A stretch of DNA of 64,000 nt from Plotosus lineatus (Eukaryota; Chordata; Actinopteri; Siluriformes; Plotosidae), in contig CM045732.1 in the NCBI GenBank assembly GCA_024760905.1, positions 50,204,496-50,268,495 on the forward strand. Reading direction: 5' to 3'. Each line of letters starts with the position of its first letter. Within the stretch, counting starts at the first letter, position 1. Of this stretch, positions 38,059 to 48,720 are shown piece by piece. A program made the position numbers and the translations under genes. Below the pieces are notes generated by a model. The model was not told where the DNA came from. It saw nothing but the letters and a program-made list of their open reading frames with translations, and did no database searches.

Positions 38059-38407
38059 AAGGGGCAGTGGTGGTCTAGTGGTATAGGGCGCTAGATCGCT
38101 GATCCAAAGGTTGGGGGTTCGAGTCCCACTCTCCACAAGGTTGTCACTGCCCCCCCCCCCAGTGCAGCTAACTGGGTTATCAAAGGCGGGCCATGTCTCT
38201 CACTGTCTATGGTGAGTGGTTCAATGTAAAAGAACCATTGCTGACTTTCGTAAAGAGTAGCTGCAAAGTCGTCAGCGTGTTTCTGTCCCTTGCTAAAAGG
38301 GCTGTGACAGGAAGGGCAACCGATGTAAAAACCTCTGCCAAATCAAACATGTGAATAAGATGATTCGCTGTGGCGACTCCCAAGTAAAAGGCCGAAAGGA
38401 AGACAGA
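38059..38407 (+). mobile_element. tRNA-SINE (GGCAGTGGTGG family) with RTE-type tail
   Basis: A box TGGTCTAGTGG (38071-38081) and canonical B box GGTTCGAGTCC (38116-38126). The body equals that of the L2-tailed copies up to GTCAGCGTGTTTCTG, then the tail changes to GACAGGAAGGGCAACCGATG...GCTGTGGCGACTCCC...GGCCGAAAGGAAG. A perfect 21-bp target duplication (CAGACACTGCAG...GAGAAA) flanks it at 38038-38058 and 38408-38428. Confidence 0.93.
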
Positions 38408-39354
38408 CAGACACTGCAGTATGAGAAACATCCCCATAGCATGATGCTTGTGCCACCAGGCTTCATTGTCTTCACAGTGTACTATGGCTTGAATTCAGTG
38501 TTAGGGGATGTCTGACAAACTGCTTCTGACCACTCGACCCAAAAAGAACAATCTTATTTTCATCAGTCCACAAAATATTGGACCGTTTCTCTTTAGGTCA
38601 GTCAATGTGCTTTTTGGCAAATTGTAAGCTCCTGAGCACTTCTTTTTTAACTGTGGGACTTTGCAGGTGCTTCTTGTCCATAGCTTGGCTTCACATAGGC
38701 GTCTTCTAATTGTAACAGGGCTCATGGGTAATTTTAGACCTTCTTTGATCTTCCTGAAGCTGACTGTTCTACACTCCATTCGAATGGTAGTTTTTTTTAC
38801 TTTTCTTCCACACCATTCAGGTTTTTTAAGCCATTTTAAAGCATTTGGGATCATTTCAGCCGAGCAGCTTTTCAATTTCTGCCCTTTATATGTTTTCCCT
38901 TCTCCAATCAACTTCTTAATCACGTTATGCTGTTTTTCCGTACCAAGGGCGGAGGCTGGGGGGGGGCGCTGCATGTGCATCCCCCCCAGCAAGAGTTGAG
39001 TTCCGCTGGACAAGAAATTATGTGTATTCACAATCTTATAAATAAACTTAATAACTGTTATTGAAGAGAAAGTCGGAGGTCAGTTCCGCATGACTAGAGT
39101 CAGGAAGTAAACCGGAACTTAACGTGTAACGGGCAATGCGCATGTGCACGCCCGAGCTGACCAATCAACAAACATAATATTATCAGGAAGCAATAATACC
39201 GTGTTTCCCTGAAAATAAGACTTAACCACAAAATAAAACCGAGCGTGATTTTACGAGATGATTTTAATATAGGCCCTCCCCTTAAAATAAGCCCGAGTTT
39301 AGAGCGTGACGTCACAGGGTCACGTGACTTATGTTTACACGCCATATTGGACGG

Positions 39355-39590
39355 CATGAACCGGACGGCGCTCGTTCATTCAACATTGCTAAATATTTTG
39401 AAATATTGTGTTGCACTGTTGGCGGTGCAAATATATAGAGGAGTAAAGCCTGCACTGTCATTTTATCGTTTTCCATCTGACCCGGACAGAAAAGCCAAGT
39501 GGATCGCAGCGGGAAATAGGAAAGACTGGAATCCTACAGAATACAGTAGAATATGCAGCGAACACTTTGTATCAGGTAAATACACATTAT
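39355..39590 (+). pseudogene. THAP-domain exon inside element B, frameshifted
   Basis: ATG at 39355 opens MNRTALVHSTLLNILKY. The first Cys pair (TGTTGCACTGTTGGC, reading C-C-T-V-G) is in another frame from the rest, SFYRFPSDPDRKAKWIAAG...YSRICSEHFVSG, which holds the conserved Pro, Trp and C-x2-H of a THAP zinc finger. A GTAAAT donor follows FVSG. The Tc1-like element C begins just after it at 39601. Likely the DNA-binding end of element B's former transposase. Confidence 0.7.
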
Positions 39591-39600
39591 TAGGCTTATA

Positions 39601-41025
39601 CTGGTCCTTCTTAAAAAATTTGAATATTGTGATAAAGTTCATTATTTTCTGTAATGTACTGATAAAAATGAAACTTTCATATATTTTAGATTAATTTCAT
39701 TTAGATTCAAAACCCAAAATTCCTATCTCAAACAATTAGCATATCATGTTCAGGTAGTCTAAACGAGCTATTAACCTAATCATCTGAATCAACCAATTAA
39801 CTCTAAACACCTGCAAAAGATTCCTGAGGCTTTTAAAAACTCCCAGCCTGGTTCATTACTCAAAACTGCAATCATGGGTTGGACTGCCCAACCTGACTGC
39901 TGTCCAGAAGGCCATCACTGACACCCTCAAGCAAGAGGGTAAGACACAGAAAGAAATCTCTGAGCGAATAGGCTGTTCCCAGAGTGCTGTATCAAGGCAT
40001 CTCAGTGGGACATCTGTGGAAGGAAAAAGTGAAAGAAGGGCCGATTCCAGACCTTGGGGGACCTGTGGAAGCAGTGGACTGGGCTACAGGTGCCGCATTC
40101 CCCAGGTCAAGCCACTTTTGAACCAGAAACAGCGGCAGAAGCGCCTGACCTGGGCTACAGAGAAGCAGCACTGGACTGTTGCTCAGTGGTCCAAAGTACT
40201 TTTTTCGGATGAAAGCAAATTTTGCATGTCATTCAGAAATCAAGGTGCCAAAGTCTGGAGGAAGACTGGGGAGAAGGAAATGCCAAAATGCCTGAAGTCC
40301 AGTGTCAAGTCCCCACAGTCAGTGATGGTCTGGGGTGCCATGTCAGCTGCTGGTGTTGGTCCACTGTGTTTTATCAAGGGCAGGGTCAATGCAGATAGCT
40401 ATCAGGAGATTTTGGAGCACTTCATGCTTCCATCTGCTGAAAAGCTTTATGGAGATGAAGATTTCATTTTTCAGCACGACCTGGCACCTGCTCACAGTGC
40501 CAAAACCACTGCTAAATGGTTTACTGACCATGGTATTATTGTGCTCAATTGGCCTGCCAACTCTCCTGACCTGAAGCCCATAGAGAATCTGTGGGATATT
40601 GTGAAGAGAAAGTTGAGAGACACCAGACCCAACACTGTGGATGAGCTTAAGGCCGCTATCGAAGCATCCTGGGCCTCCATAACACCTCAGCAGTGCCACA
40701 GGCTGATTGCCTCCATGCCACGCCGCATTGAAGCAGTCATTTCTGCAAAAGGATTCCCGACCAAGTATTGAGTGCATAACTGAACATAGTTATTTGAAGG
40801 TTGACTTTTTTTTTTTGGATGAAATATGCTAATTTTTTGAGATGGGGATTTTGGGGTTTCATGAGCTGTATGCCAAAATCATCAGTATTAAAACAAAATA
40901 AAAGACCTGAAATATTTCAGTTGGTGTGCAATGAATCTAAAATATACAAAAGTCTAATATTTATCAGTACATCACAGAAAATAATGAACTTTATCACAAT
41001 ATGCTAATTTTTTGAGAAGGACCAG
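39601..41025 (+). mobile_element. Tc1-like element C (DD34E), nested in element B
   Basis: Inverted ends of about 95 bp, starting CTGGTCCTTCTTAAAAAATT and ending AATTTTTTGAGAAGGACCAG, with TA on both sides (39599-39600 and 41026-41027). Total 1,425 bp. The ends are far better preserved than those of element A, and it is the innermost, hence youngest, layer. Confidence 0.93.
39874..40771 (+). pseudogene. Tc1-like transposase of element C, N-terminal frameshift
   Basis: Cut-and-paste transposase. The ATG at 39874 is one base out of frame with the helix-turn-helix text LTAVQKAITDTLKQEGKTQ that starts at 39893. From there one frame stays open to TAA-type stop TGA at 40769-40771. Catalytic triad kept: D in VLFSDESKF, D in FIFQHDLAPAH, and E in SPDLKPIENLW, with 34 residues between the second D and the E (DD34E). 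The linker between the first helix-turn-helix and GYRCRIPQVK is shorter than in relatives, so part of the second DNA-binding helix seems deleted. The ending GFPTKY is the family C-terminus. Probably inactive. Confidence 0.88.
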
Positions 41026-41035
41026 TATGTATGTC

Positions 41036-41070
<35 letters not shown>

Positions 41071-42853
41071 GGATTTATACAGCCATTATAAGCAGTGATG
41101 ATTGTAATGTATTATTGCAGAAGCGCTTGTTTGTGTAGCTCTATTTGGGGATGGAACGCGCACCTTATCCGTTCTGAGGTGGTACTGTACTGTACTGTAG
41201 TCTCGCTTCCCGGGTCCTGCCTCCCATTGGTGCATACAGCTTACAAATCCGGCAACAAAATACTTGTAAGCTTCCATTGATTTGTAAGCTTTTAACTCTT
41301 TGGAAATGGAGCTGGGCCGTGGACAAGATATGTACAAAGCTCCAAGTAGGTAAAAGCAGGAAGGCAAGAATAGTTTTCCTAAACATTGACTGCGGCATTA
41401 GATATGGATCGGCAATGCCCAGCTGCTTTATTTTACTTCGATACCTCGCCCCCGGTCACCTGTCAGATGATTGACAACGTCTGACAATATTATAGTGTCA
41501 TTGCTTTTGCCTTCGACACTCTCGCATAGTATTTTGCTTTCGCTGTCATTATCGGTTGTTGTTGAAGCCATGCTTAGTGAATCGTGTGTGTGTGTGTTCT
41601 AGATCACATTTGCTGTCCAAGATGGCGCATGAAGGTATTGGGATCACGTGACTGCAAATTGGTGTCACGTGGGGTATTGGGGTCACGTGCCCCTAGGACT
41701 CGAGTTCCGGTCAACCAAGATGTGCAACCCCCTTGCCCCCACGGTCAGACCAGCCTACGCCCTTGCGTACAATGTCTGTAATGACCCATTTTCCTCAGAA
41801 TTTCCAAAAAATGTTCTATAACCATCACGTACAACAGTTGCTGCATTTATCCCTTAAATAAGCCCAATAATTCGCACCTGTCTGTCAAAGAATGCATGAC
41901 GTCACTAATTGCACTCCACACTGCTATTATTTTGAACACGCCCCTGACAGTGAGTGATTCAATTACACAGAATCAGCAGCATGACTGCTGGGTTTGTTGG
42001 ATTCTATTACTCCACTACACCTGCGATGAAATTATTTGCCATCTAGAAATGTCATTTCTACCAAACACAGTGATTGAGCAGGTTAGTGATGTCTGACTGC
42101 TATTATTTTGAACACAACTACCTTCTGTCTGAGTTGTCTCCTGAATAAGATTGTAACCACATTCAAACACATTTGTACAAAAATGGATTTCTAGTTAGAC
42201 TGAAATCTAAATTTCTGTGTCCGTCAACTCATTACATTCAAACACCAAACTTGCATTGTTGGTCCTCATTTGTAGTTTGTTTCTTTTGAAGGTTGCCACT
42301 TACAGTTTTCATAATCTCGGTCTTACTAGGTTTAATTAGTGCTTACCCTGGTTCCAATGTCCATGATCTCCAGGATTTGAGAGAATTGTGATGAGCCTTG
42401 TGGTGTCCGATCGTGATGATTTTGAAGGGTCCCGGTGAAATCTTGATCATGACGCAATTTTAACTGTCGAAGTTTTCCATGATTACTGGACAATTTGACA
42501 CCGATTGTGATAGAATATGTGAATCATAGTAGAGATTAACAGACCATAACAGACCTAAATGCACCATAGTAGGATATCTTAATCAACTTGCAAAAACGAC
42601 TCCTTTAAGTTTCATCTCTTGGATGCACCCTGCCTCCGTTTACACTCCACTCACACCTTCAGCAAGGCAATCTTATTTAATTATGGTGCTCCATGCTTTT
42701 TTGAGCATGATGTGTACATTGAGACCCATTGTAAACCAAGGGTTATAGAATGAGTGCACTGTATTTATAAACAAATTATCCACCTTATTGGTGATTTGGA
42801 TCAGAAGGTGGATTTTTAAAATATATTTAAATTTATAGTACAATTTATACCTG

Positions 42854-43200
42854 AGGGCAGTGGTGGTCTAGTGGATAGGGTGTAGGATCGCTGATCCTAA
42901 GGTTGGGTGTTCGAGTCCCCACAAGGTTGTCACTGTCGTGTCCCCCCCAGTGCAGCTAACTGGGCGATCAAAGGCAGGCCATGTCTCTCACTGTCTATGG
43001 TGAGAGGCATGTAAAAGAACCATTGCTGACCTTCGTAAAGAGCAGGCTGTAAAGCCGTCAGCGTATTTCTGTCCCTTGTGAAAGGGTAGTGACAGGAAGG
43101 GCATCCAACGTAAAAACCTATGCCAAATCAAATGTGCGAATCAGATGATTTGCTGTGGCGACTCCCGAGAAAAGGGAAAAAGCCGAAAGAAAGAAAGAAA
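42854..43200 (+). mobile_element. tRNA-SINE (GGCAGTGGTGG family) with RTE-type tail
   Basis: Head GGCAGTGGTGGTCTAGTGG, tail GTGACAGGAAGGGCATCC...GCTGTGGCGACTCCCGAG...GCCGAAAG then (AAAG)n. A perfect 17-bp target duplication AGTACAATTTATACCTG lies at 42837-42853 and 43201-43217. Confidence 0.93.
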
Positions 43201-43246
43201 AGTACAATTTATACCTGGATGTAATTCTGGCACGTATTCAAGATAC

Positions 43247-43510
43247 ATGAAACCCCCAGTGCAGCTAACTGGGTTATCAAAGGCGGGCCATGTCTCTCAC
43301 TGTCTATGGTGAGAGGCATGTAAAAGAACAATTGCTGACTTTCGTAAAGAGTAGCTGCAAAGTCGTCACCGTGTTTCTGTCCCTTGCTAAAAGGGTTGTG
43401 ACAGGAAGGGCATCCGACGTAAAAACCTCTGCCAAATCAAACGTGCGAATCAGATAATTCGCTGTGGCGACTCCTGAGTAAAAGGGAAAAAGCCGAAAGG
43501 AAGACCGACA
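43247..43510 (+). mobile_element. 5'-truncated SINE with RTE-type tail
   Basis: Starts in the body at CCCCCAGTGCAGCTAACTGG; the tail is nearly identical to the previous copy and to 38059-38407. It lies only about 45 bp from the preceding SINE in the same orientation. Confidence 0.85.
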
Positions 43511-43745
43511 ATTCAACAAATGAAACAAATCAAATAGAAATGGAATCAGGAAAAGAAGTGTGAGAGAGATACTATTAAAATACTTACATACTGTATATGT
43601 CAAGCAGGACAATACAGTAGTGTAGTGGTCAGCACATTGGCCCTACAGCCACAAGGTCCTGGGTTCAAGTCCCAAGCTAATTAGAGTTTAAATGTTCGCC
43701 TGGGGCTGTTTCAAATTGCCCCTAGATGTGTACGTGTTGGTTGAC

Positions 43746-45510
43746 TAGAGCTGAGAATTGCCTAGATTTTTTGTATTGCGATATATTGCGATTTCTATCA
43801 TGTACTGTATTGCGATATGTAATCAAGAAGAATTCTAAATTAAAAGTGAGTGTTCTTGACAGTATTTATTCTTTATTTCAAAAAGAGAAATCAACAACAT
43901 TAAAAATGTTGGTTTTAGTCATTAAAATAAAATTTCTAAGCATCAGACAAAAATTTACTTAGGAAAATTTAATGTTTTAAACTTTGGAACAAACATTAAC
44001 ACTGAAATAGAACTGCATATTGAGCAAAATAAGCTATTTAAACATTAAATGCACATAAAAATATTAGAATAGTGTAAGTGTATCTAGTGCTTTTATTAGC
44101 ATATTGTAAATCCTTAATCATTAATGTATGCATATTAAATTTTTAAGGCGGGTTTCAAGGTGGAGCATCATCCGCGCATGCGCAGAACTGTATAATGTGC
44201 AACTTGACCTGAGACCTGTGACCCTATGACATTACATGTATATACAGTATAGTAATGCCATCATAGCGATGCCCATAGGCCTGCTGAGCACGTGCCGCAC
44301 GTATAACACTGACGGCTCAGGAAAGTCCGTCAACCTTTAGAACTTTACAATACCAACATATATCGTTTATCATATAAATCACATTAATATTATCATCATG
44401 CTGGAGAGTAGTGGAATGGAATTTACTGGAATCTGGGACCGACTTGGAGCATGTTGAGCCTCAGACTGAGTCAGCAAGTTGTGTGAGGTCTCCCCAAACC
44501 CCCACAGAGTCGACAGATATTGCAGAATTAAGCAAAAAATAAAAAAAACATGCATGGTCCATGTGCCTTGTTGGAGGTCAAGTTCATGTGACCCCTTCCC
44601 TCTTTTGCTCATTTTAAAATACTGTAAATGTTTAAGGTTTAAGTGAAAATCCAGGTGCAGTAGGTCAGAGAATTTCTGAACAATTTGCAACATAAACTGT
44701 GGTTTTGTTTTTAGCGGGAATTTTCATATCCTGTATAAAAACCAAATTCTATAGGCTGAAGGCCTTTGTGACATCCGCACTGCCCAATCACCGCATGGCT
44801 CTTATTATACCTGGCTAGCCATACACTGAATGACTGAATAGAACAGAGGTTCTATTTTTGTCTCAACTGTCTATCAATTCTTTCCAATAATCTTTTTTTT
44901 TGTCCTGTGCCGTAGATAAGAGGGCGGAAACAAGATTGTGACAGGATTACATGTCGGAACATCTACGGTCGCCATTTTTTTCAACGAAAGCATTACTTAT
45001 TACTATTAGCGGGAATCTATCTATCTATCTATCTAGTGCCTGAGTCATAGGACGACCATTGGTGACCTGCCATGAAGGATGACACCCTGGTTATCATCAT
45101 GGAGGTTTTCTTGGCAGGATTGGTGCAGTGGATTGCCATTGCCTTCTGCACAATGTGAACCTACGGCAATTTAGAATGGCCAATGTGCATGTGCATGTCT
45201 TTGGATTGTGGGAGGAAACCAGAGCATCTGGAGGAAACCCACGCAAGCACGGGGAGAACATGCAAACTCCACACAGAAACGCCCAGGCCAGCAATCGAAC
45301 CCAGACCTTGTTGCTGTGAGGCGGACATGCTAACCATTACACCACCGTGGCTGCTAGTGGGAATAGCTGTTTTTTTTTTTTTTTTTACTGTTCCAAAGTT
45401 TTCTAACTGCATATCAAAAAAAACGGTTTTGCATCGGAGTATCACAATACATATTGTTTGCATGTTAGAACCGGTTTAAACCAATGAATCGGTTTTATTG
45501 CGCAGCTTTA
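43746..45510. mobile_element. hAT-like non-autonomous element H
   Basis: Left end TAGAGCTGAGAATTGCC and right end reading, in reverse, TAAAGCTGCGCAATAAAACC. Candidate 8-bp duplication TGGTTGAC / ATGTTGAC (6 of 8 match). The ends hold TTGCGATATATTGCGAT text, common in fish hAT-type elements (memory). There is no transposase. It carries a nested SINE at about 45021-45353. Confidence 0.6.
45021..45353 (-). mobile_element. DANA/Mermaid-like SINE with an unusual tail, inside element H
   Basis: Head (- strand) CACGGTGGTGTAATGGTTAGC and body GTGTGGAGTTTGCATGTTCTCC are normal. After AATTGCCGTAGGTTC the tail changes to CACATTGTGCAGAAGGCAATGG...CTTCATGGCAGGTCACC and ends next to (ATCT)n. The same tail follows the copy at 55605. 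Flanks TAGCGGGAAT and TAGTGGGAAT look like a target duplication. Confidence 0.75.
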
Positions 45511-45618
45511 ATGTTGACCCTGTGATGGACTGGCGAGCTGTTCAGGCTAACCCGCTTTCACTAATACACACAGTCTGGAGAGAAAACAAGCCAGAGATAA
45601 CATTTAGGAAATCAGAAC

Positions 45619-46697
45619 TTTATTGTTTGTAATTATTTTAATTGTTAGAACTCCTCAACACAACATTAAACTGAATATTGTACAAAATAGCGCTTTAGTC
45701 ATGCCATTAACTATCTAAGTACTTAATAGAACTCATGTCATTCAGTTCGGTACTCTTTAGCAGTTGCCCTTAAATATTCTTGCTTTGCACAGTTATTAGT
45801 TGCCTACAGGTCAGGATCAAAAAGCTTGGAAAAAAATTAAAGATCTGAACATGTTGTGCTTATATACTGTGCAGAAGGTGAATCTGACTTGACCATCGGG
45901 CTACTGATTAAAAAAAAAAAAAAGTTATAAGTAATTGATTATGCTTGCAAGTGGAAATACCAGATACCTATCAAAATAAAACTGTATACTGTATTCAAAA
46001 GTTGCATAAAGTTGACCTGCTGATTAAAAACATAGCAATGACACACTTCAAGTCAGAAAGCAATGCACTCGTGATCCATGACCCGACAGATAAGAACCAC
46101 TGCTGCAGTGTCGTTCGATTTGGGCACAAAGTTTAGAGTGAGAGTGAAATGAGAAGAGCTTCAAAAAGACAATTCCTTCGTTGCATACTAGATATAAAAA
46201 TCAGTCATTTCTGTCAGTAGCTTTCCATAAATATTACATCAGGCCAGTGTGTAAGACGTACTGAAATCTGGATTACCAAGGAGGGGATCAGACTGGTTTA
46301 ATTAGAACCTAGGTCAGTGGTGCAGAACCTCATGCATGTCTGTTAATCTGTTACAGGATAGATTGAAATGACTTTTCCAGCACCACACACACAAAACACA
46401 AAAAAAGGCCTAGAGTCATTATTTGTTGAACGTTTAAATATTGAAATAAGAGCCTAAAATAAAGCAAACAAAAGGATCGCTTTGCTTTGAGACAGTCAAT
46501 AATCGTGAATACTAGAAATCAATTCAAAGAGTAATCTTCAGCAGACAGGCCAGATCACAAATGATAAAGGTGAGACACAGGAACCGATCCATGAGAGGTC
46601 AAAGACGGTCCAGTCCACAGTCCAGCATGTTGTCAAGACAAATACAAATCAGATTTTCAGAGACCAGCCAAGTCCTTCAGCGGAGCTGGAGACTCCT
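45619..46697 (-). other. ado: Probable ado 3' UTR with poly(A) signal
   Basis: Non-repetitive sequence downstream of the ado stop on the - strand. TTTATT at 45619-45624 is AATAAA on that strand. No other gene is seen here. Confidence 0.5.
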
Positions 46698-47459
46698 TCA
46701 GAGAGAAACCTTTGGGCCAGGGTACGGTTCAGCACCACACCAGAAATCACTAGGCTGAGGGATCTTCATGAGCCATAACTCTGTCTGCTCCTGGTCTCCA
46801 GCTTTTCTGTCTGCGCCCTCCAGATCCTGCTGCAGAACTTTGTAATAGTGGCAGTCCCGTCCGTTATCTGGGTCGTAGGGTGGTGCCAAAATGTCAAGGA
46901 AGGCGGTGGGTCCGTCCACGGCCTCGATCTGGTGTAGGTTGTCCCTGTCAGGGGAGAGGACACATGGGTCGCTCTCCTCTGTGTACTCCCCTACAGAACG
47001 CTGCACGGACGGGCGGACAGCAGTCTCCTGGAAGGGAAGCAGCGGCGGGAGAAACCGTCTCTCACGAACGCTGTCGGGTGCAAAGTCCAATTTGTCGTAG
47101 CAACTCACTCTGACCTTACCGTAGAGCACCTTCAGCATTCCGTACATATTTGGGTGATCGTGGAGCGGGATGGAGGAGCCGTGCTTTAACAGAAACACCC
47201 CCATGCTGAACGAGTCCGTCTCACAGATGTGCATGTAGGTGACCGGAGGACCGAGGAGCTGCGGAGGCGCACAGCTGCTCTCAACATACCGAGGAGCGAG
47301 CTTCAGATCCGCCGCCCGGACCTCCGCCAGCAGGCTCCTCAGTTTGCCCTGGTTCTCCAGAAATGCCTTGTTTTCTTCACTCGCCTGGTAACGGAAAGTC
47401 GTGAGTGCCTGCCGGGCAAGTCTCTGAATCAAGGAGTTCATATTGTCCTGAGGCATCAT
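46698..47459 (-). CDS. ado: ado: 2-aminoethanethiol (cysteamine) dioxygenase
   Basis: Non-heme iron thiol dioxygenase of the cytosol: oxidises cysteamine to hypotaurine and N-terminal cysteines of proteins such as RGS4/5, the oxygen-sensing step of the Cys/Arg N-degron pathway. A single exon of 253 residues, as in mammals (270). It starts MMPQDNM; the second Met (47456) aligns with the human start, so either may serve. Iron ligands H100 and H102 (PLHDHP) and H176 (DNLHQIEAV) are present, as are the Cys-Tyr crosslink residues C203 and Y205 (RDCHYY). It ends FWCGAEPYPGPKVSL, the family C-terminus. The segment 24-40 is shorter than the glycine-rich mammalian insert. It is convergent with egr2, as in the human locus. 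Intact. Confidence 0.97.
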   Translation of the reverse strand: MMPQDNMNSLIQRLARQALTTFRYQASEENKAFLENQGKLRSLLAEVRAADLKLAPRYVESSCAPPQLLGPPVTYMHICETDSFSMGVFLLKHGSSIPLHDHPNMYGMLKVLYGKVRVSCYDKLDFAPDSVRERRFLPPLLPFQETAVRPSVQRSVGEYTEESDPCVLSPDRDNLHQIEAVDGPTAFLDILAPPYDPDNGRDCHYYKVLQQDLEGADRKAGDQEQTELWLMKIPQPSDFWCGAEPYPGPKVSL

Positions 47460-47760
47460 ACAGCAGCGGACTAATCCACTTGTCCTGGAGGTTAGTTAGC
47501 GACACCAGTTCAAACGCGAGGCCTGCAGCAACATTTAAATGACCCCGGAAACCTCGCAGGTCCACAACACATTACCCAAATTTCCTGAGTGATGAAACTC
47601 GGAATCAACGATTTGCCGACAACACGACACGCGAGCTCAATCATTCATCGGTACAACCTCCCCATATACACTGATCTGATCCACACGTCCGCAATGACGA
47701 TATAGCGGTTTGAAACGCTACGAATTATGGGATATGTAGTTCTAACAATACCGGAAACGT
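47460..47760 (-). promoter_or_regulatory. ado: Likely ado 5' UTR and promoter region
   Basis: Upstream of the start codon on the - strand; moderately GC-rich with several CpG, no TATA box and no repeats. 47761-48376 beyond it holds nothing recognisable apart from an A-run near 48100. The extent is inference. Confidence 0.35.
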
Positions 47761-48376
47761 CTACAATTTAGGTTGTTATGGACACAAAACAACTACTCCT
47801 GTTCCTCCAAAATCTTTCAACCGTGACTCTGTATCAGGGATAATGAGGTTTGGAATTATTTTGAAAAAATACTAAATAGTTCTGATGGAAAGTTATACAA
47901 GCCGACACTACAATACCCAGAGTAGACAGTATTCTTATTTTGTATTCTTATTTTTGGATAAGCACATATGGCCCACACGTCTCACGCACAGGACACAGGC
48001 CACAGACCCCCAGGGTAACAAGATCTCCACGGAAACACCATCAATAGCATAATCGGGGCCAAGCATGGAACCGGAGTGGGGCGGGTTGGGGGTAAAAAAA
48101 AAAAAAAAAATTCCCCAAAAAGTGTTGCTCTATAAATATACCATCACAACATGTGTGACCACAGCATTCCCTAAATATACAGTACTAGAAAAATCTTTCA
48201 GCAGTGAAAGGCACTTGTCCCCTTTCATATTAAAATGCATAGTTCATACTCAAGTTATTTAAATTTGTTTACTGAATTTAGTGCTAATTATTTATTATTT
48301 TAATGTGATGTTAGTTGTTTTCTGTCACTATGTCACAATTGAACAGATTTAGCCTACTGTCCACTTTATTAAGAAT

Positions 48377-48720
48377 AAATAGGATGTCATAGTCCTTAGC
48401 ATGCCTGTCTCGGGGCAAAAAATTCCTGGCTGGCAGTTCCCAGCCTGAGTTCGATGCTGGCATTTCTGCGTGGAGTTTGCATGTTCATCCAACTCTTCCT
48501 TGGTTTTCCCAGTGTACTCTGGTTTCTTCCCACAGTCCAAAGACATGCACATTGGGATAACTGTCTTCCAAATTACCCCAAGGTGTGAGTGTGATTAGTT
48601 GTGTGTGTTGGCCCTGCGATGGACTGATATGCTGTTCACAGTGTAACCCCCCCCCCCACCCCACACACACACACACACACACACACACCACTAGTAGGAT
48701 TAAGTGGTCCAGTAAACAAA
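48377..48720 (+). mobile_element. DANA/Mermaid-like SINE with (CA)n
   Basis: ATAGTCCTTAGCATGCCTGTC head, GCGTGGAGTTTGCATGTTC and CCCACAGTCCAAAGACATGC body, a C-run and (CA)n at 48648-48689, and a shortened tail TAGGATTAAGTGGTCCAG. Confidence 0.75.

Larger units (their letters stand above)
38944..41765. mobile_element. Element B: 5-bp-TSD transposon with THAP relic, inside element A
   Basis: Inverted ends CAAGGGCGGAGGCTGG (38944) and CCAGCCTACGCCCTTG (41750-41765) match at 15 of 16 positions. They are flanked by the 5-bp duplication CGTAC (38939-38943 and 41766-41770). The end begins YARGG as in many hAT elements; a 5-bp duplication and a THAP domain would fit a hAT5-like group, but this is inference. 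Without the nested Tc1-like element C it is about 1.4 kb. It contains E-box-like CACGTG repeats at 41644-41690. Confidence 0.82.
37359..42118 (-). mobile_element. Tc1-like element A, split by a SINE and by element B
   Basis: Ends with the inverted text ATTCAAAATAATAGCAGT at about 37365 and ACTGCTATTATTTTGAACAC at 42096-42115, flanked by TA (37357-37358 and 42119-42120). Removing the SINE (370 bp with its duplication) and element B (2,827 bp with its duplication) leaves about 1,560 bp, the normal size of a Tc1 element, and the sequence then reads continuously across both joints. Transposase text on the - strand: ALKWLKKPEW, RTVSFRKIKEGLKLP and VTIRRRLCEAKLWTRS at 38501-38900, then GMMDQFEY and LEEVVLPHAEEEM at about 37930-38020. 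Frames are broken, so it is inactive. Confidence 0.88.
43612..45560 (+). mobile_element. DANA/Mermaid-like SINE split by hAT-like element H
   Basis: Left part 43612-43745 (AGTAGTGTAGTGGTCAGCAC, GGTTCAAGTCC, CCCCTAGATGTGTACGTGTTGG) and right part 45511-45560 (CCCTGTGATGGACTGGCGAGCTGTTCAGG) are consecutive pieces of one SINE. Confidence 0.72.

Noticed and set aside
38071..38126. A and B boxes suggesting a tRNA gene
   Set aside because: The sequence cannot fold into a complete cloverleaf and is the head of a dispersed SINE with target duplications; the same applies to the other SINE heads.
40016..40771. Intact 251-residue transposase beginning at 40016
   Set aside because: That frame opens at GTG in mid-protein. 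The true N-terminus lies upstream from the ATG at 39874 and is one base out of frame, so the gene is broken.
41921..42118. Separate 200-bp MITE bounded by two ACTGCTATTATTTTGAACAC copies
   Set aside because: The two copies are in the same orientation, not inverted. They fit the internal and terminal repeats of element A, whose text continues across them.
46880..47474. Plus-strand frames opposite ado
   Set aside because: They are antisense shadows of the intact ado frame and have no domain content.
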